This document shows positions 7,695 through 17,407 of a stretch of 64,000 nucleotides of DNA, one piece after another. The notes beneath the pieces are model-generated. The model worked only from the letters and a program-made list of their open reading frames with translations, was not told the DNA's origin and ran no database searches. Position numbers and translations under genes: made by a program. This DNA is from JAWSVE01 sp050789445 (GTDB taxonomy: Bacteria; Pseudomonadota; Gammaproteobacteria; Pseudomonadales; Cellvibrionaceae). The stretch lies in contig JAILXR010000001.1 of NCBI GenBank assembly GCA_050789445.1, positions 3,038,001 through 3,102,000 of the forward strand, in the 5' to 3' direction. Every line of letters begins with the position of its first letter. Within the stretch, counting starts at the first letter, position 1.

Positions 7695-8618
7695 ATGAAA
7701 ATAATAGCGTTATATGAAAATCAATTGTTATCTGCTCATAATAAAATGACTCTGAAATTCACGTTTAAGTCGATCATCGTGCTATGTCTGATTTTAGTGG
7801 TATTCATTATGTCACCGTTGGCGAGAGCGCAATCTGATTGCACGCTCCAAGCTAAGACGGAGTTAGAAAAACTATTTTGTAAGATTCAAGTTTCTAGTGA
7901 AGCTCGAACATTGCCAAGCTTTTCAGACTTTCGTAAAAATTCATCAAAGGTTCAGGCAGCATTATTAAAAGCACCTGCTCGACGGTTAAACTTGCCAATG
8001 CCCAAGATAGCTAATACAAAGAAAAAGAATGAATTTAAAACGTCTGCATTTAGTCGTTCAGCTGGTGATTCATTGGCGCCAGCTAGAAAACTAAGGCCTG
8101 ACTCTTCTGCGAATCGAGAAAATCGTTCTATTCGAACATCAGGTGATTTGGTGGGTTGTGATCTATTAAGTGAGGCTATTGAATGCGGCGCACGTATTTA
8201 TAAATTATCCTCTAATACGTCTAATAAAAATTTAAGATCAGGTGCGCTTTCCGAAGAAAATAAAATGTTAATGAAATCCTTCCAGGGAGATAGAAAAAAT
8301 ATCAATGCAGTAAAAAATTATCTATATGATGCATATCTTCAGTATATTGAAAAAATGCTTGATATTGGTTTGGGGGCGTCAACAATGTCTTTTACAAAAT
8401 TTTATTATACTTTTTATGACTTGCAGGATAAGAATCAAGATTTTTCATCTCGCTTTGAAAAAATGTTTGGTTTTTTGAAAAAAGATAAATCGTCGATGAC
8501 AATTAAATCTAGGTATACCGATTCTAAACCAGATGCTATCTCTCAATGCGCAGCGCTTAGTCACGAAATTATTGTCTGTGATCAAAAAGAGATAAATTGG
8601 GTTTTTGTAAAAAAATGA
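7695..8618 (+). CDS. Unrecognised secreted protein with three paired-cysteine segments
   Basis: I do not recognise this protein. The ATG at 7695 is chosen because an AGG lies six bases upstream; an ATG at 7659 is also open. A hydrophobic segment (IIVLCLILVVFIM) followed by SPLARAQS looks like a signal peptide ending near residue 46. Three similar short blocks follow, each with two cysteines: SDCTLQAKTELEKLFC, GCDLLSEAIECG and QCAALSHEIIVC. The first resembles the C-x12-C start of LprI/DUF1311 proteins, but the resemblance is weak. The middle is rich in Lys, Ser and Arg. Probably periplasmic or exported. Confidence 0.6.
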   Translation: MKIIALYENQLLSAHNKMTLKFTFKSIIVLCLILVVFIMSPLARAQSDCTLQAKTELEKLFCKIQVSSEARTLPSFSDFRKNSSKVQAALLKAPARRLNLPMPKIANTKKKNEFKTSAFSRSAGDSLAPARKLRPDSSANRENRSIRTSGDLVGCDLLSEAIECGARIYKLSSNTSNKNLRSGALSEENKMLMKSFQGDRKNINAVKNYLYDAYLQYIEKMLDIGLGASTMSFTKFYYTFYDLQDKNQDFSSRFEKMFGFLKKDKSSMTIKSRYTDSKPDAISQCAALSHEIIVCDQKEINWVFVKK

Positions 8619-8747
8619 ATTCCATAGCGTTTATTGTAGTATTATTTTCGAGAAATAGTGTATAAGGTCTCAGTGGTTATAGTCTATCAGTTTGACTGGT
8701 GATATGGATAATGAGAGAAACAATGAAAGTAAAGAAGGTTTTATAGA

Positions 8748-9677
8748 GTGGTACCCAGCAAAAGAATTTTGATTGTAAGTCCAGTGTTTGAAGAGCCAGA
8801 AGGTGATTTTTCACGGGCACTTTATCACAAGCTAGAAGCATCTAATGTTCCTGTACTTTCTCCAATTTCAAATTTTGATTGGTCAGATTCGTCTGAGTTA
8901 AATAATCACTTTGCAATACATAAGCCTTTTCTAGTTGTTGTTTGTTTGCCATTTGGGCAAGCACTCAAAGATATTTTTTCTGATGAAAATAAAAAATCTA
9001 CTGCGTTGGCTATGATTAACCAGCTTTCAGACGTTTGCTTTCGTTCTGGTGCAGGTTTGATTTTTCTGTCTGACTATCACGTGTTTGGTGCGGAAACAAA
9101 AAGTGCCTATGGAGAAAAGGATCCAGTCTCTCCTATGGGAGAGTTTGGTGAGTTTCTTGTTGAGCTAGAAAAAACGGTTTCAAGTAAAGTTGAAAATCAC
9201 TTGATATTAAGATTTGGTTGGATTATTGGTGGCGCAGCTAATAATCTTTTTTCGGATATGCTTGATAGTTTAGTGCTTGGTGGAGAAAAGACGGTTAGTC
9301 GCTACCGAAGAGGATCGCCGACTTGGCAAGATGATGTTTTGAGGGTGTTGGTAGGCGTTCTTCGGCAGATTTTATCGGGTGCTGAGAATTGGGGGATTTT
9401 TCATTATTGCAGCTCCGATAATTGTAATGAGTGGGAGTTAGGCCAAGAAATTTTATCGACGCTTAGCTCTTTACGAAAACCAATAGGAAATATAGTTTCT
9501 TCTGCAGATAAGCATTCGGATGAATCTACGCTAGGTACAGCTTTTCCAGAACCTGCGAGCTCTACATTGAGTTGCCGTCGTATTCGGAATAATTTTGGGA
9601 TTCAGCCGAGAAGTTGGCGACAAGGTTTGAAGTCTAATGTGGAAATTTGGCTTAAGGAAAATAGCTCAGTAGGGTAG
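8748..9677 (+). CDS. RmlD-like (dTDP-4-dehydrorhamnose reductase family) protein lacking catalytic motifs
   Basis: The 309-residue protein has the strand/helix order and C-terminal half (LILRFGWIIGG, GIFHYCSSDNCNEWELGQEI) of extended short-chain dehydrogenases of the RmlD type. However, the N-terminus (RILIVSPVFEEPEGDF) lacks the GxxGxxG nucleotide loop, and the position of the catalytic YxxxK is FGEFL. It may be a non-catalytic or sugar-nucleotide-binding relative. Translation starts at GTG 8748, with GAAGG nine bases upstream. Substrate unknown; the next genes are fabB/fabA on the other strand. Confidence 0.65.
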   Translation: MVPSKRILIVSPVFEEPEGDFSRALYHKLEASNVPVLSPISNFDWSDSSELNNHFAIHKPFLVVVCLPFGQALKDIFSDENKKSTALAMINQLSDVCFRSGAGLIFLSDYHVFGAETKSAYGEKDPVSPMGEFGEFLVELEKTVSSKVENHLILRFGWIIGGAANNLFSDMLDSLVLGGEKTVSRYRRGSPTWQDDVLRVLVGVLRQILSGAENWGIFHYCSSDNCNEWELGQEILSTLSSLRKPIGNIVSSADKHSDESTLGTAFPEPASSTLSCRRIRNNFGIQPRSWRQGLKSNVEIWLKENSSVG

Positions 9678-9714
9678 TCTAAAAGGGTGGCTTAGATTCT
9701 AGGACGTGAGCTGT

Positions 9715-9768
9715 AAAAAAGCACCAAAAAGAAGCGCTCAACTAAAAACTCTTTTTCGTGCTTTTTTT
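9715..9768. terminator. Bidirectional terminator between the RmlD-like gene and fabB
   Basis: AAAAAAGCAC-C-AAAAAGA (9715-9732) pairs with TCTTTTT-C-GTGCTTTTTT (9750-9767). Long A/T tails on both sides suit the two converging genes. Confidence 0.85.
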
Positions 9769-9798
9769 TGGTGCATCTCTTTCAGTCTTGCGAAATGT

Positions 9799-11019
9799 TT
9801 AATCCTGATATCGTTCGAATACTAAGCAAGCATTTGTCCCACCAAAACCAAAACTATTCGATAACACGCTATCAAAAGAATGGTTGTCCATTGTTTCCGT
9901 CACGATAGGTAATCCTTGCGCATCCTCATCCAAGTTTTCTACGTTGGCTGAAGCGCAAATAAAATCATTTTCCATCATCAATAAGCTATAAATAGCTTCT
10001 TGAACGCCAGTTGCACCTAATGAGTGACCAGTGAGTGATTTGGTTGAGCTGATATGCGGGACTTTTTTACCTTCAAAAGTTTCACGTATAGCTTGTAGCT
10101 CTTTAGTGTCACCAACAGGAGTGCTGGTGCCATGCGTGTTGATGTAGTCAATATCACCGTGTGCGGTAGACATTGCCATTTGCATGCAACGAAGAGCGCC
10201 TTCACCTGATGGAGCAACCATGTCATAACCATCAGAGGTTGCACCGTAGCCAGTCACTTCAGCATAAATCTTTGCGCCACGAGCTTTGGCGTGTTCAAGT
10301 TCTTCTAAAACCACACAGCCGCCCCCGCCTGCGATCACAAAACCATCTCTGTCTTCATCGTAAGCGCGAGAAGCCTTGGTTGGCGTATCATTATATTTTG
10401 TAGAAAGGGCACCCATCGCATCAAATAAGCAGCTAGAAGACCAATGCTCTTCTTCACCTCCGCCAGCAAAAACAATATCTTGTTTGCCAAGTTGGATAAG
10501 CTCCATTGCGTTGCCAATGCAGTGGGCGCTCGTTGAACACGCTGAAGAGATGGAGTAGTTAACGCCTTTAATTTTGAAAGGAGTGGCAAGACAAGCAGAA
10601 ACTGTACTGCCCATGGTTTGAGTGACTCTATATGGGCCGACTCTTTTAATGCCTTTTTCTCTGAGAATATCAGCAGCTTCAACATTATTGATGGCAGATG
10701 CACCACCAGAACCCATCACGATACCACTGCGAATGTTTGACACTTGATCTTCAGAAAGCTTGGCGTCTTCTATTGCTTGCGCCATAGAGATGTAAGCAAA
10801 TCCTGCAGCATCGGCCATAAAACGCAGCGTTTTACGATCGATATGTTCTTTGAGGTCTATTTCAACGCTTCCAGCAACATGGCTACGAAAGCCCATATCT
10901 TTATATTCTTGTTTAAATTTTATTCCAGAAGTTCCTTTTTGGAGTGCGTCAACGACGGTGGATTTATCATTACCTAAGCAGGATACGATACCAATTCCAG
11001 TGACAACAACACGTCTCAT
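9799..11019 (-). CDS. fabB: Beta-ketoacyl-ACP synthase I
   Basis: Elongates acyl chains by condensing acyl-ACP with malonyl-ACP and is required for unsaturated fatty acid synthesis. The catalytic cysteine is in SSACSTSAHCIGNA (Cys161). The active-site histidines are in INTHGTSTPVGD and KSLTGHSLGATG, the latter also carrying the lysine. The C-terminal SNSFGFGGTNAC is conserved. The frame is open six codons upstream to a TTG, but the ATG at 11019 is chosen: AGGAG lies just upstream and MRRVVVTGIG is the normal FabB N-terminus, giving 406 residues. It follows fabA at 151 bases. Confidence 0.96.
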   Translation of the reverse strand: MRRVVVTGIGIVSCLGNDKSTVVDALQKGTSGIKFKQEYKDMGFRSHVAGSVEIDLKEHIDRKTLRFMADAAGFAYISMAQAIEDAKLSEDQVSNIRSGIVMGSGGASAINNVEAADILREKGIKRVGPYRVTQTMGSTVSACLATPFKIKGVNYSISSACSTSAHCIGNAMELIQLGKQDIVFAGGGEEEHWSSSCLFDAMGALSTKYNDTPTKASRAYDEDRDGFVIAGGGGCVVLEELEHAKARGAKIYAEVTGYGATSDGYDMVAPSGEGALRCMQMAMSTAHGDIDYINTHGTSTPVGDTKELQAIRETFEGKKVPHISSTKSLTGHSLGATGVQEAIYSLLMMENDFICASANVENLDEDAQGLPIVTETMDNHSFDSVLSNSFGFGGTNACLVFERYQD

Positions 11020-11170
11020 AGTGCTCCTCGCGGACAAATTTTAATAAATGTATAGAATGTAAGTTAGGTGCGAATCTTCTTAAGCTGTTTTGTAAGGAGA
11101 TGCTTTATTGTTTAATTTACCTAGCTTTTATTTAAGTCTTTTTAAACGGGATTGATTTAAAGAGAGAGCA

Positions 11171-11704
11171 TCAAAATGATGTATTCTCATCATCAAACTT
11201 CATCAAACCTACACGTAAATCTTTTGCTGTGTAGATATCTTTGCCGTCAACAGAAACAACACCGTCTGCAATACCGAGCACTAGTTTGCGTTCGATAACG
11301 CGTTTTAAGCTTATCCGATAAGTGACTTTTTTCGCTGTTGGTAAAATTTGGCCAGAAAATTTAACTTCACCGGAACCCAAAGCTCGACCTCGACCTTCGT
11401 TGCCGCGCCAACCTAAGAAAAATCCAACCAATTGCCACATCGCATCTAGGCCAAGACAGCCAGGCATGACGGGATCACCAGGGAAATGGCAGTCAAAAAA
11501 CCAAAGATCAGGTTTGATGTCTAGTTCGGCAATAATTTCACCTTTTCCGTATTCACCGCCTTCATCACTAATGTGCGTAATACGATCTAACATAAGCATA
11601 TTGGGTGTGGGTAATTGGGCATTCCCAGGGCCAAACATACGGCCATTACCACATTCAATGAGATCGTCGTAATCGTAACTATTTTTTTGTTCTACAGCGG
11701 TCAT
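11171..11704 (-). CDS. fabA: 3-hydroxydecanoyl-ACP dehydratase/isomerase
   Basis: Dehydrates 3-hydroxydecanoyl-ACP and isomerises trans-2 to cis-3-decenoyl-ACP, the branch point for unsaturated fatty acids. The hot-dog active-site block FDCHFPGDPVMPGCLGLDAMW holds the catalytic His73 and Asp87, 14 residues apart as in E. coli. The open frame extends to 11764, but the ATG at 11704 is chosen, with AAGGA about six bases upstream; it gives a 177-residue protein, close to the family length of 171-172. It is the first gene of fabA-fabB. Confidence 0.96.
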   Translation of the reverse strand: MTAVEQKNSYDYDDLIECGNGRMFGPGNAQLPTPNMLMLDRITHISDEGGEYGKGEIIAELDIKPDLWFFDCHFPGDPVMPGCLGLDAMWQLVGFFLGWRGNEGRGRALGSGEVKFSGQILPTAKKVTYRISLKRVIERKLVLGIADGVVSVDGKDIYTAKDLRVGLMKFDDENTSF

Positions 11705-12027
11705 TGGGATCCTTATTCTTGGCTTTAGGTCGAAACTGGCGAGCCAAATTCGAAAGGAGGCCATTCTACCGGCTCAGCGGCTCTTGTCTAGCACGATCTA
11801 ACCAGCTTAAAGTGATAACCCCGTAAAAAATAATCAATAATATCTATGGTATGGTACGGCGCTTGCTTTAACTCTAAACAGAGCACAATAAAAGAAAGAG
11901 GTAAGAGGTAGTCATGGCAAGCTAGCTCGTTAAAGCAATTTATCGAAAAGAGTGATGTTCTGCAAAACAGTGACAGTTAGCTTTAACTCTTTCGATGGTT
12001 GGCCGTAATTGATGAAAGGAGAGTTGT

Positions 12028-12855
12028 ATGATTAAAAAATGTTTATTCCCTGTAGCAGGATACGGAACGCGATTTTTACCCGCAACAAAAGCAATGCCTA
12101 AAGAAATGTTACCTGTCGTTAATAAGCCACTTGTACAATACGGTGTAGAAGAAGCTATTGAAGCAGGACTGACAGAAATTGGATTGGTAACCGGTCGAGG
12201 CAAAAGGGCGATTGCCGATCACTTTGACTTGAGTTTTGAGTTAGAGCATCAAATTGCAGGAACCGATAAAGAGAAATATCTTGGCAGTATTCGTCATGTT
12301 ATGGATCACGCTTCATTCTCTATGACGCGTCAAAAAGAAATGTTAGGTCTCGGAGATGCGATTTTAAACGGAAAACGCTTAATCGGTGACGAACCCTTTG
12401 GTGTGGTTCTGTCCGATGATTTATGCCTTAACGAAAGTGACGGTGTATTACTGCAAATGGTAAAATTGTTTAAACAGTTTCGTTGCAGCATTGTTGCTAT
12501 TCAAGAAGTACCAGAAGAGCATATCCATAAATTTGGTGTGATCGATGGTGAAAAAATCAAAGAGGGTCTTTATCAAGTCACCGATATGGTAGAAAAGCCA
12601 GACGCGAAAGATGCCCCAACTAACCTCGCTATTATTGGGCGCTATATTTTAACCCCGGATATTTTTGATATTATTGAGGAAACGCCTCCAGGAAAAAATG
12701 GAGAGGTACAATTGACTGACGCATTGTTGGCTCAAGCTAAAAGTGGTTGTGTGCTGGCCTACAAGTTCCAAGGGCGTCGGTTTGATTGCGGTAGTGTTGG
12801 CGGATTTGTTGAAGCGACGAATTATGTTTATGAAAATATCTACAAAGAAGAATAA
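12028..12855 (+). CDS. galU: UTP-glucose-1-phosphate uridylyltransferase
   Basis: Forms UDP-glucose from UTP and glucose-1-phosphate for polysaccharide and lipopolysaccharide synthesis. The nucleotidyltransferase signature near the N-terminus (PVAGYGTRFLPATKAMPKEM), the VVLSDDLCL substrate loop, MVEKPDAKDAPTNLAIIGRY, and the C-terminal GRRFDCGSVGGF are all present in a 275-residue protein of normal length. An AAAGGAGAG ribosome site precedes the ATG. It lies 115 bases before manB on the same strand. Confidence 0.95.
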   Translation: MIKKCLFPVAGYGTRFLPATKAMPKEMLPVVNKPLVQYGVEEAIEAGLTEIGLVTGRGKRAIADHFDLSFELEHQIAGTDKEKYLGSIRHVMDHASFSMTRQKEMLGLGDAILNGKRLIGDEPFGVVLSDDLCLNESDGVLLQMVKLFKQFRCSIVAIQEVPEEHIHKFGVIDGEKIKEGLYQVTDMVEKPDAKDAPTNLAIIGRYILTPDIFDIIEETPPGKNGEVQLTDALLAQAKSGCVLAYKFQGRRFDCGSVGGFVEATNYVYENIYKEE

Positions 12856-12970
12856 ACAGATTTAAATTCGCCGTTTATTCTTGAGCTAAGAATGAGTTAA
12901 GAGTTAACTAAGAGTCCTTCTGAATGATGGGTTCTTTTAAAAGATAAGAAGAAAACAATTAGGAATTGTT

Positions 12971-14326
12971 ATGACTGAACCATTAACGTGTTTTAAGGCT
13001 TACGACATTCGAGGACGAGTTCCTGATCAATTAAATACTGAAGTTGCTTATCGAATAGGGCGAGCTTTCGCTGAATTTCTCGAAGCAAAAAAAATTGTTG
13101 TAGGCCACGATATTCGGTTAACGAGTCCTGAGCTAACAGATGCCGTTGTTGATGGGATCACAGATGCTGGTGCGGATGTATTGCATATTGGCCAATGCGG
13201 AACTGAAGAAGTGTATTTTGCATCGTTTGATCAACCCGTAGATGGTGGGATTTGTGTGACGGCAAGTCATAACCCCATTGATTACAACGGAATGAAATTA
13301 GTCCGTGAGGGTTCGCGCCCTATTAGTGGCGATACAGGACTACTCGATATTAAAAAAATGGCCGAAGAAAATAATTTCAAAGCTGTTGAGAAAAAAGGCG
13401 CCGTTACGCAATATGATAGTCGTCCCCGTTATATTGAACATTTATTAACGTATGTGGATAAATCAAAATTAAAGCCTCTTAAAATTGTTGTGAATGCAGG
13501 AAATGGTGGTGCAGGTGAGGCTATTGACGCACTCGAACCTTATCTGCCTTTTGAATTTATAAAAATTCATCATGAACCCGATGGAAACTTTCCTCATGGA
13601 ATCCCTAATCCACTATTGCCCGAGAATCGAGGCTCAACCATTGAAGCCGTAAAAAAACACGGTGCAGATTTTGGAATTGCATGGGATGGTGATTTTGATC
13701 GTTGTTTCTTTTTTGATGAAACCGGTGATTTTATCGAAGGGTATTATCTCGTTGGTTTGTTGGCAGAAGCATTTTTGATTAAAACGCCTGGTGCAAAAGT
13801 GGTTCACGATCCGCGTCTTGTTTGGAATACGCAGGCGATTGTTGAAAAGGCTGGAGGCATTCCTATACAAAGTAAAACTGGACATGCATTTATTAAAGAA
13901 AGAATGCGTTTAGAAGATGCGGTTTATGGGGGTGAAATGAGCGCCCATCATTACTTCAAAGATTTTGCATACTGCGATAGTGGAATGATTCCATGGTTGT
14001 TGGTTTCTGAATTAGTCAGTGTGAAAGGAAAAAGCCTATCGACATTGGTGAGCGAATGTATTGCAGAGTTTCCATGTAGCGGTGAAATTAATCGTGAAAT
14101 CTCGAATCCTAAAGCCGCTATCGATAAAGCAGAAAAAGTTTACAGTTTAGACGCAGAGTTAGTCGAGCATGTCGATGGTTTGAGTGTGGCCTATAGTGAT
14201 TGGCGGTTTAATTTACGCATGTCAAACACAGAACCGGTTGTCCGTTTGAATGTTGAAACAAAAGGCGATATTGCTTTAATGGAAGAAAAACGAGATGAAC
14301 TATTGGCACTAATGGATAGCGTTTAG
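12971..14326 (+). CDS. manB: Phosphomannomutase (ManB/CpsG type)
   Basis: Interconverts mannose-6-phosphate and mannose-1-phosphate, feeding GDP-mannose. The phosphoserine loop TASHNPIDYNG has Ser99. The metal-binding loop is DGDFDR near residue 239, the sugar-binding loop is GGEMSAHHYF, and the phosphate loop is RMSNTEP near the C-terminus. The 451-residue length and FKAYDIRG start match CpsG/ManB. Some relatives also act on glucose phosphates, so phosphoglucomutase activity is possible. Grouped with galU and pgi around hexose-phosphate supply. Confidence 0.88.
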   Translation: MTEPLTCFKAYDIRGRVPDQLNTEVAYRIGRAFAEFLEAKKIVVGHDIRLTSPELTDAVVDGITDAGADVLHIGQCGTEEVYFASFDQPVDGGICVTASHNPIDYNGMKLVREGSRPISGDTGLLDIKKMAEENNFKAVEKKGAVTQYDSRPRYIEHLLTYVDKSKLKPLKIVVNAGNGGAGEAIDALEPYLPFEFIKIHHEPDGNFPHGIPNPLLPENRGSTIEAVKKHGADFGIAWDGDFDRCFFFDETGDFIEGYYLVGLLAEAFLIKTPGAKVVHDPRLVWNTQAIVEKAGGIPIQSKTGHAFIKERMRLEDAVYGGEMSAHHYFKDFAYCDSGMIPWLLVSELVSVKGKSLSTLVSECIAEFPCSGEINREISNPKAAIDKAEKVYSLDAELVEHVDGLSVAYSDWRFNLRMSNTEPVVRLNVETKGDIALMEEKRDELLALMDSV

Positions 14327-14371
14327 CTATCCGTTAATCATCCTTTAAGTGTTTGAAATTAGTGTTTAAAA

Positions 14372-16021
14372 CTATTTTTTGAAAAAGTCGATAAGCTGTT
14401 GAGTCGAACTATCGAACTTCATGTCTGAAGCTTCCTCTGTTTCTGAAGAAGCTGTCAATGCAGAATGAATGGGTGTGCCGAGTTGTTTTCCTAACTCGAC
14501 GCCCCATTGATCAAATGCATTAATGTTGAGTAGTACGCTCAGTGTAAACACTTTGTGTTCATACATCGCAATCAAACTTCCCAAACTTTCCGGCGTTAAT
14601 TCATCCATTACAATAGAAGTGCTTGGCCGATTACCCGGAACGATTTTGTGATGCGCAAGTTCATTGGATTTTTTTTCAGATGCACCGCCCTCTATTAATT
14701 CTTTTTTCGCTTGCTCAAAACTTTTTCCTGTCATTAGCGCCTGACTCTGACTCAAACAACATGCGAACAAATGTTCATGATGGTGAGTGAGTTTGTGTTG
14801 CGCTTTTTTACAGACAATAAAGTCAGCAGGAATTAACTGTGTACCTTGGTGCAATAGCTGGTGAAAAGAGTGTTGTCCATTCGTGCCTTCAGTTCCCCAA
14901 ATCACTAGCCCTGTAGGGTAATCTATTTTTTTTCCATCAAGATTGGCGCTTTTTCCTAAGCTCTCCATGTCAAGCTGTTGTAAAAAAGCGGGGAAAAATT
15001 CCAGTAAATGATTGTAGGGTAAAATAACTTGGCTTGAAGCGCTCCAGAAGTGGCTGTACCAAAAAGCAATGAGGGCTTGAATGATGGGGAGGTTTTCTTG
15101 TGGAGGAGCATTGCGAAAATGCTCATCCATTTTGTTTGCACCAGTAAGTAATTTTTTAAATCCTTTCATCCCAATGGATAGCGCAATGGGAAGGCCAATA
15201 GCAGACCACAGTGAATACCGGCCGCCGACCCAATCCCACATAGGGAAAAGGTTGTCTTCAGAAATTCCAAATTCAATGGCTTTACTAATGTTGGCGGTGA
15301 TAGAAACAAAATGTTTGGTGACATCTCCTTTCTCGCAACCATTACTTGTTAACCATTCTCTGGCTGTTAATGCATTTTCTAATGTCTCTAGCGTTGTAAA
15401 TGATTTTGAAGCGACAATAAATAATGTGGTTTCTGCTGAGAGCGGTGAAATAACTGAATCAATATCAGCGCCATCTATATTGGCAACAAAATGCACCTTG
15501 GTGTGAGGTAATTGATACGGTTGTAATGCATTGACCACCATGCGTGGACCTAAGTCGGACCCACCAATACCGATATGCACAACGTCTTTGATTGGCTTAC
15601 CTGAAAAACCTACCCATGTATCCGTGTGAATTTCATCGACAAACTTCGACATTTTTACCAGCGTTTCTTGTACCGCAAGCTCTTCCTCTGTTTCACTATT
15701 GGGCGATCGTAGTGAAACATGAAGTGCTTTTCGTTCTTCAGTGGTGTTAACGATATCTCCTTGGAATAGCGCTTCAATCTTTTCAGGTAATTTAGCTTCT
15801 TGCGCCAGCGTTAACAATAATTGAAAAGAAGATTCGGTGAGGTGATTTTTTGAGAAGTCGATAAACAAGTGGTCGAATGAGCGACTAAATGCAGATGCTC
15901 GACTGGGATCAGATCCGAATTCATCAAGAAGAGTTCTATCGTTCCATCTTTCACGTTCCCTGATTAATTTTTCCCAGCTTGCGTAATAATCAGATAGCTT
16001 GGCTGTCTTGTCTTCACTCAT
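14372..16021 (-). CDS. pgi: Glucose-6-phosphate isomerase
   Basis: Interconverts glucose-6-phosphate and fructose-6-phosphate. The 549-residue protein shows VHIGIGGSDLGPRM, the signature FIVASKSFTTLET, WDWVGGRYSLWSAIGLPIAL, GTEGTNGQHSFHQLLHQG and the C-terminal FDQWGVELGKQLG. It converges on manB with a 45-base gap and no obvious terminator between them. Confidence 0.96.
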   Translation of the reverse strand: MSEDKTAKLSDYYASWEKLIRERERWNDRTLLDEFGSDPSRASAFSRSFDHLFIDFSKNHLTESSFQLLLTLAQEAKLPEKIEALFQGDIVNTTEERKALHVSLRSPNSETEEELAVQETLVKMSKFVDEIHTDTWVGFSGKPIKDVVHIGIGGSDLGPRMVVNALQPYQLPHTKVHFVANIDGADIDSVISPLSAETTLFIVASKSFTTLETLENALTAREWLTSNGCEKGDVTKHFVSITANISKAIEFGISEDNLFPMWDWVGGRYSLWSAIGLPIALSIGMKGFKKLLTGANKMDEHFRNAPPQENLPIIQALIAFWYSHFWSASSQVILPYNHLLEFFPAFLQQLDMESLGKSANLDGKKIDYPTGLVIWGTEGTNGQHSFHQLLHQGTQLIPADFIVCKKAQHKLTHHHEHLFACCLSQSQALMTGKSFEQAKKELIEGGASEKKSNELAHHKIVPGNRPSTSIVMDELTPESLGSLIAMYEHKVFTLSVLLNINAFDQWGVELGKQLGTPIHSALTASSETEEASDMKFDSSTQQLIDFFKK

Positions 16022-16179
16022 TGTTATTCTCGGTAGTTAGTTTTTATTTCAGCGCATAATGCTGCTCTTGATCGAGCTTTTAAAGAAATTTACTAAAGAA
16101 AGCCAAGCGAGTTCCGTGCCAGCTTTGAGCGAAAGAGCATTGAAATTTTATCGTTATACGAAATAGTCAGAGATTGAGA

Positions 16180-17184
16180 TTAATAGCTACGACTAATTGA
16201 AAAAAGAGCGAGGTCTTTCATCGCCTGGGAAAAAATATTGTCAGCTAGGCCGCCGTCGTCTTGATTGCTATTGAATAACGCGTCGATTTGTTGGATAGCT
16301 GAATCAATATGCGATTTAGCTTTGTCCATTGTGGCTGTGAGTCCACCGTATGTTCTGACAATAGAAACAACTTTATCGATTTCTTCAATGGAGCCGTTAC
16401 GAAGCGCGTCGGCAATAATGTCAGCATCTTCTTTCGGCGCTTTTTGCATACTAACGATGAGAGGTAAGGTTGCTTTGCCTTCGGCTAAATCATCACCCAC
16501 GTTTTTACCCAGCGTCTCAGCGTCACCATCATAATCGAGAGCGTCATCGACTAGCTGAAATGCCATGCCGACGTGATAGCCGTATTCTTTGAATGCTTTT
16601 CGCTGCTCCTCGCTGGCATCTGAAATCACTGCTCCAGCTTCACAAGCTGCTGAAAATAAAATAGCGGTTTTTTTATAGATAACTTGATAATAATCGTCTT
16701 CTGAAATGTCAGGTTTTTTCGCATTAACGAGTTGTTGAACTTCGCCTTCAGAAATAATATTCGTCGTATCAGCCAGTATTTTCATGATGGACATATCACC
16801 GATATCGACCATTAACTGAAAAGCTCGAGAATATAAAAAGTCGCCAACCAAAACACTGGGTGCATTGCCCCATTTGGCGTTTGCCGTTAGACGTCCACGA
16901 CGGAGACTCGAAATATCGACAACATCATCATGCAGCAATGTCGCGGTATGAATGAATTCAATAATAGCTGCCAGCTTAAGTTGGTTGGCGGGTTCAAAAT
17001 TCGTTTTATAATTGAGAGCATTGGTTGTTAGCAAAACGAGTAGAGGCCGGAGACGTTTTCCCCCAGCTTCTATTAAGTAGTGCCCGATATTTTCGACCAG
17101 GCCAACGTTGGAGTGAAGTTGATCAATGATAAGCTGGTTAACGGATTCAAAATCGTCCTTCACCGGTTGGTGGAATGGCAACAT
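16180..17184 (-). CDS. ispB: Octaprenyl diphosphate synthase
   Basis: Long-chain trans-prenyl diphosphate synthase for the ubiquinone side chain. The first aspartate-rich motif is LLHDDVVDISSLRRG and the second is FQLVDDALDYDGD. The GGKRLRPLLVLL block is present and the 334-residue length is normal. In most gammaproteobacteria ispB lies divergently next to rplU-rpmA. Here rplU is 13.5 kb away at 30709, and an acyl-CoA synthetase gene occupies the divergent position. Confidence 0.94.
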   Translation of the reverse strand: MLPFHQPVKDDFESVNQLIIDQLHSNVGLVENIGHYLIEAGGKRLRPLLVLLTTNALNYKTNFEPANQLKLAAIIEFIHTATLLHDDVVDISSLRRGRLTANAKWGNAPSVLVGDFLYSRAFQLMVDIGDMSIMKILADTTNIISEGEVQQLVNAKKPDISEDDYYQVIYKKTAILFSAACEAGAVISDASEEQRKAFKEYGYHVGMAFQLVDDALDYDGDAETLGKNVGDDLAEGKATLPLIVSMQKAPKEDADIIADALRNGSIEEIDKVVSIVRTYGGLTATMDKAKSHIDSAIQQIDALFNSNQDDGGLADNIFSQAMKDLALFSISRSY

Positions 17185-17407
17185 GATTAGCTCTAGTAGA
17201 ATAATAAAGGTCGGAAATGCTAAATGTGTACTGAGGTCTCGTCAAGGTAGAATGGCGATGAAACTATACTTCGCACAATAAATCTCTTTAAAGCATGACT
17301 TCATGCCGTATCTACTTTGAATATAAGCGACAAAAAAAGATAAAAATAATGCTGAATGTCAGTAAACTATTTTCAAGCAGAATAATAACAGAAGTGGAGC
17401 ATGATTG

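Noticed and set aside
10335..10706. Second minus-strand open frame inside fabB
   Set aside because: Out-of-frame shadow of the fabB catalytic region.
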